A stretch of DNA of 64,000 nucleotides. Source: Marinobacter changyiensis. GTDB taxonomy: Bacteria; Pseudomonadota; Gammaproteobacteria; Pseudomonadales; Oleiphilaceae. Position numbers and translations under genes: made by a program. Each line of letters opens with the position of its first letter. Within the stretch, counting starts at the first letter, position 1. The notes beneath the pieces were generated by a model that was given only the letters and a program-made list of their open reading frames with translations, ran no database searches and was not told the DNA's origin. The DNA is taken from assembly GCF_009193265.1 (NCBI RefSeq), contig NZ_VZZZ01000002.1, positions 431,824-495,823 on the forward strand, given 5' to 3'. This document shows positions 49,279 to 59,480 of this stretch, in pieces.

Positions 49279-49355
49279 GGAGCGGTAGTTCAGCTGGTTA
49301 GAATACCGGCCTGTCACGCCGGGGGTCGCGGGTTCGAGTCCCGTCCGCTCCGCCA
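49279..49355 (+). tRNA. tRNA-Asp (GTC)
   Basis: 77 nt with encoded CCA. Acceptor GGAGCGG pairs with CCGCTCC, anticodon stem CCGGC/GCCGG holds CTGTCAC (anticodon GTC), T-arm CGGGTTCGAGTCCCG. All arms pair. Confidence 0.97.
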
Positions 49356-49474
49356 TTTTTTCCTTCCTGTTTGATGTCCTCGTCCTGGTTATTTGGTTAC
49401 GTCTCGGTAACCGTCATTGTTTTGTCACCTTCGTTGTTTATTCTCGATCAAATCACCTTATCGGGAGCAAACCT

Positions 49475-49561
49475 ATGTCTGACTATCAGGAAGATCTTGT
49501 CGAGTGTCAGTGGGAAGATTTTGATGACGATGAAGGGCTTTACGACGGTATAGACATGTAG
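49475..49561 (+). CDS. Candidate acidic 28-residue microprotein
   Basis: MSDYQEDLVECQWEDFDDDE then GLYDGIDM, stop TAG. GGGAG lies seven nt before the ATG. Eleven or more of 28 residues are Asp/Glu. It lies after tRNA-Asp and ends just before the convergent AraC gene. No family recognised; could be chance. Confidence 0.4.
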   Translation: MSDYQEDLVECQWEDFDDDEGLYDGIDM

Positions 49562-49572
49562 TTTGCCTGCGC

Positions 49573-50634
49573 TCACCCGACGTCTGCCCTCAGGCGGGAC
49601 ACGAGTTGTTTCCTGTGCTCTCCGGGGCTCACTTTGAACCAGCGCTTATAGGCTTTTTGAAAGGCCGCGGGGTTGGAAAATCCCAGCAGCCAAGCTATTT
49701 CCGCCAGTGATAGCCGGGTCTCCCGGATATAATCCAGCGCCAACTCCCTTCGAGTGTCATCCACCAGTTGCCGGAAGCCTGTACCTTCGGAGGCTAGCTG
49801 CCGCTGCAGGGTCCAGGGCGCCACACCGAGCTCAGCCGCAACCCTGTCCAGTGTCATGGTGCCACCCTGCAGCAAGGGCGCGAGCTTTTCGGTAACCGAA
49901 TCTTTTACACCCCAGCCCGAGCGCAGCTTACGCAGCAACCCCGCACATTCGTCGGTTAACTTTCGGTGCATGGCTGGCTGGGCACCGTCACAGGCCATTG
50001 CAGCCAGGCCCGGCGCCAGGTAGATGCTGTTGCTGCTGGCACCGAAGACCACGGGGCAGCCGAACCATTCTTCAAAGACGGCATCCAGGCCCTGAGAGGG
50101 GTATTCAATGGTTACCCGCGACAGCACAAAAGGTTGCCCGGTGGCACTTCGCAAGAATTGGGTCCAGGCGGCCAGTACTGAATCCACCACAAAATAATTG
50201 AAGATGTTGTAGGGGCGGATGGAGTAGAAATCGGCCTGACCGGTGGTTAAATCCAGCCTTGGGTGACCGCGGCTATTCCGACTGGTGAGCAGGGCATATT
50301 CAATCAGATTGGCCAGACCTTGCCCGGCGGTGGCGGCAGCCTGGGCCGCAAGCCCCGCGAGCCCCGCATCCACTGGCCGTGTCAGTTGGCCCATGGTTAA
50401 CCCCAATGCTCGATTGCCGGTCAGAGCGATAGCGGCCTGACCCAGGCGCATAAACCTGGGGATGCTGATTCTTGCGTCCGGGGCGGCCAGGCGCTCGGGG
50501 TCGAGGTTGAATTGCCGGTACAGGTCGGTGTGGTCAGCGCCTTCGTATTGAATAGCGCGGGCCATAACCGAGACGTAAAGTACGCTGATATCACCCAGGG
50601 TATTGCGAGACGGGATTAGCTTCGGATTGTCCAT
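49573..50634 (-). CDS. AraC-family transcriptional regulator with Arabinose_bd-type N-domain
   Basis: 353 residues from ATG 50634 (a TTG four codons earlier is possible). N-terminal ~200 residues match the OruR/ArgR-like 'Arabinose_bd' sensor domain (ISIPRFMRLGQAAIALTGNR, ALGLTMGQL). C-terminal AraC HTH: MTLDRVAAELGVAPWTLQRQ and the conserved LSLAEIAWLLGFSNPAAFQK AYKRWF. It is divergent from fadH with about 120 nt between the genes, so it probably regulates fadH or itself. The effector could be a fatty-acid-like compound but is unknown. Confidence 0.9.
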   Translation of the reverse strand: MDNPKLIPSRNTLGDISVLYVSVMARAIQYEGADHTDLYRQFNLDPERLAAPDARISIPRFMRLGQAAIALTGNRALGLTMGQLTRPVDAGLAGLAAQAAATAGQGLANLIEYALLTSRNSRGHPRLDLTTGQADFYSIRPYNIFNYFVVDSVLAAWTQFLRSATGQPFVLSRVTIEYPSQGLDAVFEEWFGCPVVFGASSNSIYLAPGLAAMACDGAQPAMHRKLTDECAGLLRKLRSGWGVKDSVTEKLAPLLQGGTMTLDRVAAELGVAPWTLQRQLASEGTGFRQLVDDTRRELALDYIRETRLSLAEIAWLLGFSNPAAFQKAYKRWFKVSPGEHRKQLVSRLRADVG

Positions 50635-50739
50635 ATTGTCTGACAAGTTATTTGAAGAATATAAAATGTTATTTCAGGATATTGAGCGTCGCAAGATGGA
50701 AGACTAACTTAGAGCGACGTTTTAATACAGAACCAGTGA

Positions 50740-52839
<2,100 letters not shown>

Positions 52840-52871
52840 GTTAAAAAGCACAGCCTGGTTAAAGGTGCCGG

Positions 52872-52897
52872 AGCCAGCCCGCTTGGGTTGGCTTTTT
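52872..52897 (+). terminator. fadH terminator
   Basis: AGCCAGCCC / GGGTTGGCT stem (one G-T pair) with a GCTT loop and five T, about 30 nt after the stop. Confidence 0.88.
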
Positions 52898-53055
52898 CGT
52901 ATCTGACTCGCCGTGCTCACAAATCTTTTCAGTTTTCATCCTGTCTGTTGAGAGGACTATGGCTACAATAGAGCCAGCAGAGGCCCGATGTCCGGAATGC
53001 TTCGGCATTCACGGTCATGTGCTCCGAGTGTGGATTAGCAGAGCGGGAGTCATCG

Positions 53056-54330
53056 ATGTTTTCGGTCGATCAGTCAACTGACGGTTATTCGGCAGTCTTT
53101 CTTATGGAAGGGGCCCAGGTGGCACGCCAGATGCGCGCCTCTGAATTCGGGGCGTTTCTGGATGGCTATGTGGGCCTGTCGGACCTTGCAGACACGGACG
53201 TACGGGCTGTGTATGTACTTATGGGTAAAGACTTGCTGATCCGCTCACTGGTGTTTTTTCGCATCTATTTTGATGAAGAGGGCCGGGCAGACAGCCACTG
53301 GAACATCCCGGTTGAAAAGCTTGCCTTGAAGGGCGCGAAAGGCCCGGATCTCGGAGCTGGCCCGATACGCCTGATCTGCCGCAGCCAGTGTCCCCCATCG
53401 GCGTCCTCGGATGAACTCTGGGACCCGGACATGACACCGGGCGGCAACCATTTTCAGGCGGTCAGGAAAGCGACAGCGGCCAATGCGCTGAAATTTCCGA
53501 AGCAGGTCGATACGGTGGAAGTGGAGGAAAATATCCCCATTCTCCGCTCCGAACTCATCAAGCCGGCTACTGCATCGGAGGACCCGGAAGCCGGATTGCA
53601 GCGCACCCGCCTGGCGAGAATGATCCGGGAACAGCGCCTGCGAATCAAAACCCTTCAAAGTGTCCATCGGGATGCGATGACGGATTTGCAGCGGGAAAAC
53701 CGTCTGGAAATTCAGCAGTTACGCAATGAAATGGCAGACCTGCAGCAGCAGTACGAACGCAAGCTGCTTACCAACGAGCAGCTCAAAGAACGTCTTGCTG
53801 ACCGCAACGAGCAGTACCTGTCAATCCAGGAAAAGTTGGGCGAGGAGTCAAATTCCCGCAGTCAGGACAGCCAGACCAGCCATGCCGAGGCGGTTATCCT
53901 GCGCGAGCAGCTTGAGCGCAAGCAGCATGAGCTGGAATTGCGCAACGACAAGATCGCTCTGCTGGAGCAGGAAAACCACGACCTGCGTCATCGCGAACCG
54001 CCCGATGAGTCCCTGATGAAGCAGCTTAATGAACAGAGCGTGTTTCTGGTGGCCTACCATGCCGGCGTTGGCCATATCACGCTGCCATACGGCGACATTG
54101 AGCGATACTTTGAAAATCCGGTAGCCTACGCCGCCCAGAAATGCGGCCTTAATGAGCCCGCCTACCGGGAATGGTTCATCCATTATGAAAAGCCCGTCTG
54201 CCTGCACAAACTAAAAAACAACAAGCCGTGCGGTCAGCCCCTGTTACGGGTGAGCCAGCCTTCCGAGTTTGTACCCGGCCAGGATGATCACTGTGACGAG
54301 CATCAGGTAACCGCTGCACAAACGGTTTGA
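53056..54330 (+). CDS. Coiled-coil hypothetical protein
   Basis: 424 residues. ATG 53056 follows GGGAG by six nt; the longer frame was rejected. N-terminal ~130 residues form a globular domain (RASEFGAFLDGYVGLSDLAD; VLMGKDLLIRSLVFFRIYFD). A long charged coiled coil covers about 180-320 (LQRENRLEIQQLRNEMADLQ). The C-terminal ~100 residues are globular with cysteines (HYEKPVCLHKLKNNKPCGQP; HCDEHQ), possibly a metal site. Homologues in pseudomonads are often mislabelled as chromosome-partitioning proteins because of the coiled coil. No signal peptide. Function unknown. Confidence 0.82.
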   Translation: MFSVDQSTDGYSAVFLMEGAQVARQMRASEFGAFLDGYVGLSDLADTDVRAVYVLMGKDLLIRSLVFFRIYFDEEGRADSHWNIPVEKLALKGAKGPDLGAGPIRLICRSQCPPSASSDELWDPDMTPGGNHFQAVRKATAANALKFPKQVDTVEVEENIPILRSELIKPATASEDPEAGLQRTRLARMIREQRLRIKTLQSVHRDAMTDLQRENRLEIQQLRNEMADLQQQYERKLLTNEQLKERLADRNEQYLSIQEKLGEESNSRSQDSQTSHAEAVILREQLERKQHELELRNDKIALLEQENHDLRHREPPDESLMKQLNEQSVFLVAYHAGVGHITLPYGDIERYFENPVAYAAQKCGLNEPAYREWFIHYEKPVCLHKLKNNKPCGQPLLRVSQPSEFVPGQDDHCDEHQVTAAQTV

Positions 54331-54377
54331 GGTTTTAAGTTAAAGGTTTGAAATACGGGGTTAAAGGAACCCTGTAG

Positions 54378-55316
54378 TCACGTCGTGGGCGGAGTGGGCC
54401 AAGTCTCCGGCACCACAAAATAACGTCCGGCTTCCTGGTATCCCTGTCCGTCCGGCCTGGCTTCAAGCTTTGCAAACAGGCGTGGCCGGTTGGTTTCAAT
54501 AACGGCGTCAAGTGCCGCTTTGGTGAGGTCAGCGTTCGGGGCATGGCTGGCTTGATAGGACCCCAGCCAGTGAGGTTTTTGCAGGTGAGTCCAGGCTGAA
54601 AAATCAACTCGCCGCAAGTCGCTGTGACGAATCCAGTATCCGCGCTCATGGTGGGCGTGAGTCCAGCCCGGGGCACTCGCCCGGGGACCAAATGCCGGGT
54701 AAAACAGGTTGCCCGGCAACGCCATCGCCGGGGTAATCGGGCTTTCGAGCTCATGGGTCCCCAGCATTACCCGGGTTTCCGCACGTTCTGTCATTCGGCA
54801 TTGGTGGTCGATCATGCGCCGGGTTTTGAGGTCCAGGCGGTCATGGGCATTAGGTCCGAACCAGATCGTTTCACTGCCATCCACATAACCGAGATAAAAC
54901 TTCACTGCGACCTCAATATGCGCTAATTGCCCGCTTGAAGGGTTTCGCACGACAAAGTCCAGTTCGCCCAGGGTACGACCGCTGCTGTCTCTGACAGGTG
55001 TATTGCGTAACAACACCGGCCAATCCAGAATAGAGGCCAGCGCGTAGTGGTAGAGGCGCTCGAAATAGTGGCCCAAGCGACGTGATGTGCCGTTTTCGAG
55101 GTGCACAAGCAAGGGTTCAGGATTGCGATCAAGTGTTAGAAGACGTTCCATGGTGTCTTCGGGCAAGTAGTCGGCTATGCAAAACGCCGGACCGCAATTC
55201 ACCAGCGACGGCGCACAGCATAGCCACGCCAGATGCCGGACTGCTGGCGTTTGCCAATAGCGTCGACGCTGGAAATCTGGAGTTTTGTCTTGTCCGGATG
55301 CATTGTGCAAAAACAT
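54378..55316 (-). CDS. DUF1853-family protein
   Basis: 312 residues. Signature segments include LENGTSRRLGHYFERLYHYA, RDSSGRTLGELDFVVRNPSS and HIEVAVKFYLGYVDGSETIW, then F-G-P-N-A-x-D-R-L-D-L-K. The E-L-D-F with H-I-E-V-A-V-K pattern looks like a PD-(D/E)xK nuclease core (Asp, Glu, Lys), which fits what has been proposed for DUF1853. No signal peptide. Convergent with the coiled-coil gene and divergent from nadK. Confidence 0.88.
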   Translation of the reverse strand: MFLHNASGQDKTPDFQRRRYWQTPAVRHLAWLCCAPSLVNCGPAFCIADYLPEDTMERLLTLDRNPEPLLVHLENGTSRRLGHYFERLYHYALASILDWPVLLRNTPVRDSSGRTLGELDFVVRNPSSGQLAHIEVAVKFYLGYVDGSETIWFGPNAHDRLDLKTRRMIDHQCRMTERAETRVMLGTHELESPITPAMALPGNLFYPAFGPRASAPGWTHAHHERGYWIRHSDLRRVDFSAWTHLQKPHWLGSYQASHAPNADLTKAALDAVIETNRPRLFAKLEARPDGQGYQEAGRYFVVPETWPTPPTT

Positions 55317-55418
55317 TCATCGCGCCTTGTTCTTCGAACGATCTTTTTCAGAAGTACCCCATTGTTCGTTAAGATGTGAGCATAACGTACATCAAAGTCT
55401 TAATTTACAGGAATTTCC

Positions 55419-56303
55419 ATGGATCAATTCAGGAATATTGGCGTGATTGGCCGAATGGGCAGCGTGAAGGTTGTCGAAACCTTACGCCAGCTGAAGCACT
55501 ATCTGGTCAACGAGAACTACCACGTCATCCTGGAATCCGATACCGCGGCCATGATGCCAGGCCATGGCTTGCAAGTTGCCAGCAAGAAAATACTGGGTGA
55601 AATCTGTGATCTGGTGATTGTGGTTGGCGGTGACGGTAGTTTGCTGGGGGCGGCCCGGGAGTTGGCGAAATCCAAGATACCTCTGTTGGGCGTTAATCGT
55701 GGTCGCCTCGGGTTTCTGACTGACGTCTCGCCCAACGATATGGAAGAGCGCCTGGGCAAGGTGCTGCAGGGTGAATATATTGAAGAACATCGGTTCCTGC
55801 TCGACGCCTATGTGGAACGTAATGGCCAGCCTCTCGGATTCGGCTCCGCACTGAACGATGTGGTGTTGCATCCCGGCAAGTCGACCCGGATGATCGGCTT
55901 TGATCTCTACGTGGACGGCCACTTCGTTTACAGTCAGCGGTCTGACGGGCTGATTGTTTCAACACCGACGGGGTCGACGGCGTATTCGCTGTCTGCTGGC
56001 GGGCCGATTATGCACCCCAAGCTGGACGCCATCGTCCTGGTGCCCATGTTTCCCCATACCCTGAGCAGTCGTCCCATCGTGGTAGATGGCAAGAGCGAAA
56101 TAAAACTCGTTATCGGGGAAACCAATGAAACTTACCCCCAGATAAGCTTCGACGCGCAGACCGATATTTCCTGCGCGCCCGGTGACATCATCCGCATCAG
56201 CAAAAAGCCGTTCAAGATTCGTCTGATTCATCCGACGGATCACAATTTTTACGCTACCTGCCGTGAAAAACTTGGCTGGGCCAGCGAAATAGCAGCGAGC
56301 TAA
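55419..56303 (+). CDS. nadK: NAD kinase
   Basis: 294 residues, AGGAA before the ATG. V-V-G-G-D-G-S (about 68-74) is the G-G-D motif for ATP/NAD binding; GVNRGRLGFLTDVSPNDMEE and TPTGSTAYSLSAGGPIMHP are the other conserved parts. It phosphorylates NAD to NADP. The metallophosphoesterase follows after 2 nt, so they are probably co-transcribed. Full length and intact. Confidence 0.97.
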   Translation: MDQFRNIGVIGRMGSVKVVETLRQLKHYLVNENYHVILESDTAAMMPGHGLQVASKKILGEICDLVIVVGGDGSLLGAARELAKSKIPLLGVNRGRLGFLTDVSPNDMEERLGKVLQGEYIEEHRFLLDAYVERNGQPLGFGSALNDVVLHPGKSTRMIGFDLYVDGHFVYSQRSDGLIVSTPTGSTAYSLSAGGPIMHPKLDAIVLVPMFPHTLSSRPIVVDGKSEIKLVIGETNETYPQISFDAQTDISCAPGDIIRISKKPFKIRLIHPTDHNFYATCREKLGWASEIAAS

Positions 56304-56305
56304 CG

Positions 56306-57316
56306 ATGGTTGTTCATAACTCAGCTTCCCGTGGTTTCGACATAATTGGCGACATACATGGCTGCGCTAATACGCTTGCGCGACTGCTCGACCAGATGGG
56401 ATACCGTAAAGTTAACGGTATTTACCAGCACGCTCAGCGTCAGGCCGTGTTTATCGGAGACATCATTGACCGTGGCCCGCGGATCCGCGAGGCTCTGCAT
56501 TTGGTGCGGGACATGGTAGACCACGGATTCGCCCAGATCGTCATGGGTAACCATGAATACAACGCGCTCGGGTATTGCACCCGTGCACGACCGGGCAGCG
56601 GTCGCAAATGGCTGCGTGAGCATAACACCAGGCATGACCGGCTGATCAAGGAAACCCTCGACCAGTTCGAGCACTATCCCCATGAGTGGAACGAGTTCCT
56701 GGAGTGGTTCTACACCATTCCGCTGTTTCTGGAAGAACAGGATTTCCGTGCCGTACACGCCTGCTGGGACAGAAACCTGATCGAGAAATTCAAGCAGATT
56801 CAGGGCGGCAATTGTATTGATGAAGACTTCCTGCATGCCTCGTCTGCCATCGAGTCTTTTGCTGGTCAGGTAATGGACAATCTCCTCAGAGGCACCGACT
56901 TGCGATTGCCCGAGGGGCTGTCGATTACGGGTAGCGACGGTTATACCCGTGAGTTCTTCCGCACCCGGTTCTGGGCCAACAACCCTCAGACCTATGCGGA
57001 TGTGGTGTTTCAGCCGGACCCGTTACCCGCAGAAATCGCCCAGCGCCCATTGAGTTCCGAGGAGAAGAAACAGTTGCTCAGTTACCCCGAGTCGGAGCCA
57101 CCGGTGTTTGTGGGCCATTACTGGATGGAAGGTGAGCCGGCGCCATTGAAATCCAATGTGGCCTGCATTGATTTCAGCGCCGTAAAATATGGCAAGTTGG
57201 TGGCGTACCGCATGGACGGCGAGCAAGTGCTGTCAAAAGACAAATTTGTTTCGGTGGATGTGGAGCGGCCGGAGCAGGCTGGCACCCGTCAGTCGGAAGA
57301 CAGCGTGGCGAGGTAA
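56306..57316 (+). CDS. Calcineurin-like metallophosphoesterase (PrpE/ApaH-like)
   Basis: 336 residues. The metallophosphatase signatures are F-D-I-I-G-D-I-H-G-C (13-22), FIGDIIDRGP (about 50-59) and MGNHEYNA (about 80-87), with a later H-A-C-W and G-H-Y for the remaining metal ligands. These bind two metal ions. Members hydrolyse phosphoprotein or dinucleoside polyphosphates; the substrate here is not clear. Directly follows nadK and precedes the rhomboid gene by 4 nt. Confidence 0.9.
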   Translation: MVVHNSASRGFDIIGDIHGCANTLARLLDQMGYRKVNGIYQHAQRQAVFIGDIIDRGPRIREALHLVRDMVDHGFAQIVMGNHEYNALGYCTRARPGSGRKWLREHNTRHDRLIKETLDQFEHYPHEWNEFLEWFYTIPLFLEEQDFRAVHACWDRNLIEKFKQIQGGNCIDEDFLHASSAIESFAGQVMDNLLRGTDLRLPEGLSITGSDGYTREFFRTRFWANNPQTYADVVFQPDPLPAEIAQRPLSSEEKKQLLSYPESEPPVFVGHYWMEGEPAPLKSNVACIDFSAVKYGKLVAYRMDGEQVLSKDKFVSVDVERPEQAGTRQSEDSVAR

Positions 57317-57320
57317 TCGG

Positions 57321-58196
57321 GTGTATCGGGTAAAACAGATCGAGACCAGTATAGATTTATCTGGCTTCAGCTTGTGGCTAAAACAGAATCACATCGTGCA
57401 CCGGATCACAGAAGAAGGCGGGCAGCAGGTACTCTGGCTGGAGGATTCTGACGAGGCCGAGCCTGTTCTGGCCGCACTGGACCAGTTTATCGCCCAGCCG
57501 GAACTGAGGGCGGAGGTAAACGCTGCCAGCCGCTCACCCGTCCACGTAGGGGGTCGCTGGCAACCGTCACCCAAGCACGCGCCGCTGGTTCTGTCGGCCA
57601 TCGTGTTGGCTGCGATTACAGCGTGGGCAACCGGACTTGGCCAAAGCGAGCTCACAGCGTGGCTGATGTTTGTGGACCCCAGAGAATATGGCTGGGGTAG
57701 CTTCGATCTGCGGCTTACAGCTTTTCTGGACACCCTGGCGTCCGGGCAGATCTGGCGCCTGGTAAGCCCGGACTTCCTGCATTTCAGCTGGCCCCATGTG
57801 ATTTTCAACTCGGTTATGCTGTGGTTTCTGGGCAGTCAGGTTGAGTGGTTTGATGGAAAAGGGCGGCTGATAGCGCTTTTTCTGGTGGCGAGCCTGGTAT
57901 CAAACGGTCTTCAGTATCTGGTTTCAGGGCCGCTGTTTGGTGGACTGTCAGGTGTCGTATACGGGGTGCTGGCCTATTGTTGGCTTAGCCAGCAGCGAGC
58001 GCCGAGATTCCAGTTCCCGCCAGCATTAGTGATATTTGCAGTGGTGTGGATGTTGATCGGTTTCACACCCTTGCCGGAGTGGTTGGGCATGGGCCGGATG
58101 GCTAACGAGGCTCACCTTGGCGGTTTTCTGGCCGGTCTGTTGATGGCGGTAACGATGCCCCTGTCAAAAAAAACCCCGCCAGAAGGCGGGGTATAA
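57321..58196 (+). CDS. glpG: GlpG-like rhomboid protease
   Basis: 291 residues from GTG 57321, which has GAGGT six nt upstream; the longer frame overlaps the phosphoesterase. N-terminal cytoplasmic domain (about 1-75) resembles GlpG. Six membrane segments follow from about 95. Catalytic Ser210 in GGLSGVVYG and His265 in NEAHLGGF give the rhomboid dyad; H-x-x-x-N (HVIFNSVM) in the earlier helix is also present. It cleaves membrane segments within the inner membrane. The end of the gene contains its own terminator hairpin. Confidence 0.93.
   Translation: MYRVKQIETSIDLSGFSLWLKQNHIVHRITEEGGQQVLWLEDSDEAEPVLAALDQFIAQPELRAEVNAASRSPVHVGGRWQPSPKHAPLVLSAIVLAAITAWATGLGQSELTAWLMFVDPREYGWGSFDLRLTAFLDTLASGQIWRLVSPDFLHFSWPHVIFNSVMLWFLGSQVEWFDGKGRLIALFLVASLVSNGLQYLVSGPLFGGLSGVVYGVLAYCWLSQQRAPRFQFPPALVIFAVVWMLIGFTPLPEWLGMGRMANEAHLGGFLAGLLMAVTMPLSKKTPPEGGV
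58168..58194 (+). terminator. Terminator overlapping end of rhomboid gene
   Basis: CCCCGCC / GGCGGGG stem with an AGAA loop; A-run upstream, and TATAAAAA downstream, so it ends transcription better on the minus strand. On plus it may only stabilise the 3' end. Confidence 0.55.
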
Positions 58197-58259
58197 AAAG
58201 AGCATAAAGCTCCTGATGAGAGAAACCAAATGCAAACGACCTTTGCGACTTGGTTTAAT

Positions 58260-58278
58260 AATGATAATCGTTATCATT
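58260..58278. promoter_or_regulatory. Fur-box-like palindrome
   Basis: AATGATAATCGTTATCATT, a perfect 8-bp inverted repeat around TCG, closely matches the 19-bp Fur consensus. It sits 35 nt before the YeaC-like start codon. Confidence 0.82.
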
Positions 58279-58312
58279 TAGTTCTGTCAACCTCTTGTGG
58301 AGAAGAATTTTG

Positions 58313-58573
58313 ATGACTTATGAAGAATTGATAGAGCGCCTGGACCCGGCTGTTTACCAGAGCCTGAAAAAGGCGATTGAGCTGGGTAAGTGGCCGGATG
58401 GCCGAATTATTTCGCCCGAGCAGCGCGCTATTTGCATGGAGGCGGTGCTGCACTATGAAAGCTTGCATAACATTCCTGAGCATGACCGCGTAGGGTATAT
58501 CGATCGGAAAAAAGCCGACGGCGACGCCTGTGGCCCGGATGATGGCACTTCGCCCATTCGTATTCTGAATTGA
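58313..58573 (+). CDS. YeaC-like DUF1315 protein
   Basis: 86 residues from ATG 58313 (GGAGAAG nine nt upstream). MTYEELIERLDPAVYQSLKK and AIELGKWPDGRIISPEQRAI match the DUF1315/YeaC family of small cytosolic proteins. Function unknown. The stop overlaps the ribosome site of the next gene. A Fur-like palindrome directly upstream suggests iron control. Confidence 0.9.
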   Translation: MTYEELIERLDPAVYQSLKKAIELGKWPDGRIISPEQRAICMEAVLHYESLHNIPEHDRVGYIDRKKADGDACGPDDGTSPIRILN

Positions 58574-58582
58574 GGTATTGGT

Positions 58583-59428
58583 TTGACTGCTGTGATTGAC
58601 GTTTCCGGTCGCTTGACCAAAATGCCGGCCGAAGCCGGACTGCCGGTAATCTATAACCTCAAGGTCGGTGACACCAGGCTGCCACTTAACGAGTTGATCG
58701 GGCGACCGATACAGATCGATTTTGAGGGTACGATCCGGTGTATTCACTGTGACAGAAGCACCAACAAGAGTTTCAGTCAGGGCTACTGTTATCCCTGCTT
58801 CCGGAAACTGGCTGCCTGTGACACCTGTATAATGAGCCCCGAAAAATGTCACTATCATCTGGGCACCTGCCGCGAGCCCGAATGGGGTGAAACTCATTGC
58901 ATGGTTGATCACGTGGTGTACCTCGCGAACTCCTCCGGCCTGAAAGTCGGCATTACCCGGGGAACCCAGGTGCCAACGCGCTGGATTGATCAGGGGGCGG
59001 TATCCGCCATTCCGATGTTGCATGTGGCGACCCGTCAACTCGCGGGACTGGTGGAGGTGGTTTGCAAACAGCATGTAGCTGATCGCACCAACTGGCGTGC
59101 AATGCTCAAAGGGGATGTGCCGGAGGTACACCTGGCAGAGGAACGCGCTGCATTGTTGGCAAGGATTCAACCCGAGCTGGCGGAGTTTCGAAAAGAACAC
59201 GGTGACCAGGCGCTGCGGGAAGCAACGGGCGAGGCTCTGGATCTGAGTTACCCGGTGGAGGTCTGGCCGGAGAAGATTAAAACCCATAATCTGGACAAGA
59301 CACCGACTGTCAAGGGTGTTTTGCAGGGGATCAAGGGCCAGTATCTGATGCTGGACACGGGTGTTATCAACATCCGAAAATACACGGCGTATCATATTCG
59401 TATGCAGGTTTTTCCCCGCGCGGAATAA
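58583..59428 (+). CDS. DUF2797-family protein
   Basis: 281 residues, TTG start behind GAGG, 9 nt after the YeaC-like stop. Two cysteine-rich segments: IRCIHCDRSTNKSFSQGYCY with PCFRKL, and CDTCIMSPEKCHYHLGTC, which form probable zinc sites. Then a GIY-YIG-like middle part (VYLANSSGLKVGITRGTQVP, TRWIDQGA) and a C-terminal beta-rich domain. This agrees with DUF2797, whose function is not known; the GIY-YIG-like look is my reading. Operon with YeaC and perhaps pepN. Confidence 0.9.
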   Translation: MTAVIDVSGRLTKMPAEAGLPVIYNLKVGDTRLPLNELIGRPIQIDFEGTIRCIHCDRSTNKSFSQGYCYPCFRKLAACDTCIMSPEKCHYHLGTCREPEWGETHCMVDHVVYLANSSGLKVGITRGTQVPTRWIDQGAVSAIPMLHVATRQLAGLVEVVCKQHVADRTNWRAMLKGDVPEVHLAEERAALLARIQPELAEFRKEHGDQALREATGEALDLSYPVEVWPEKIKTHNLDKTPTVKGVLQGIKGQYLMLDTGVINIRKYTAYHIRMQVFPRAE

Positions 59429-59480
59429 CTCTGCCCCAAATTTTCGGTGCGTTATATCTGCACCCTATCGGAGACACTTC

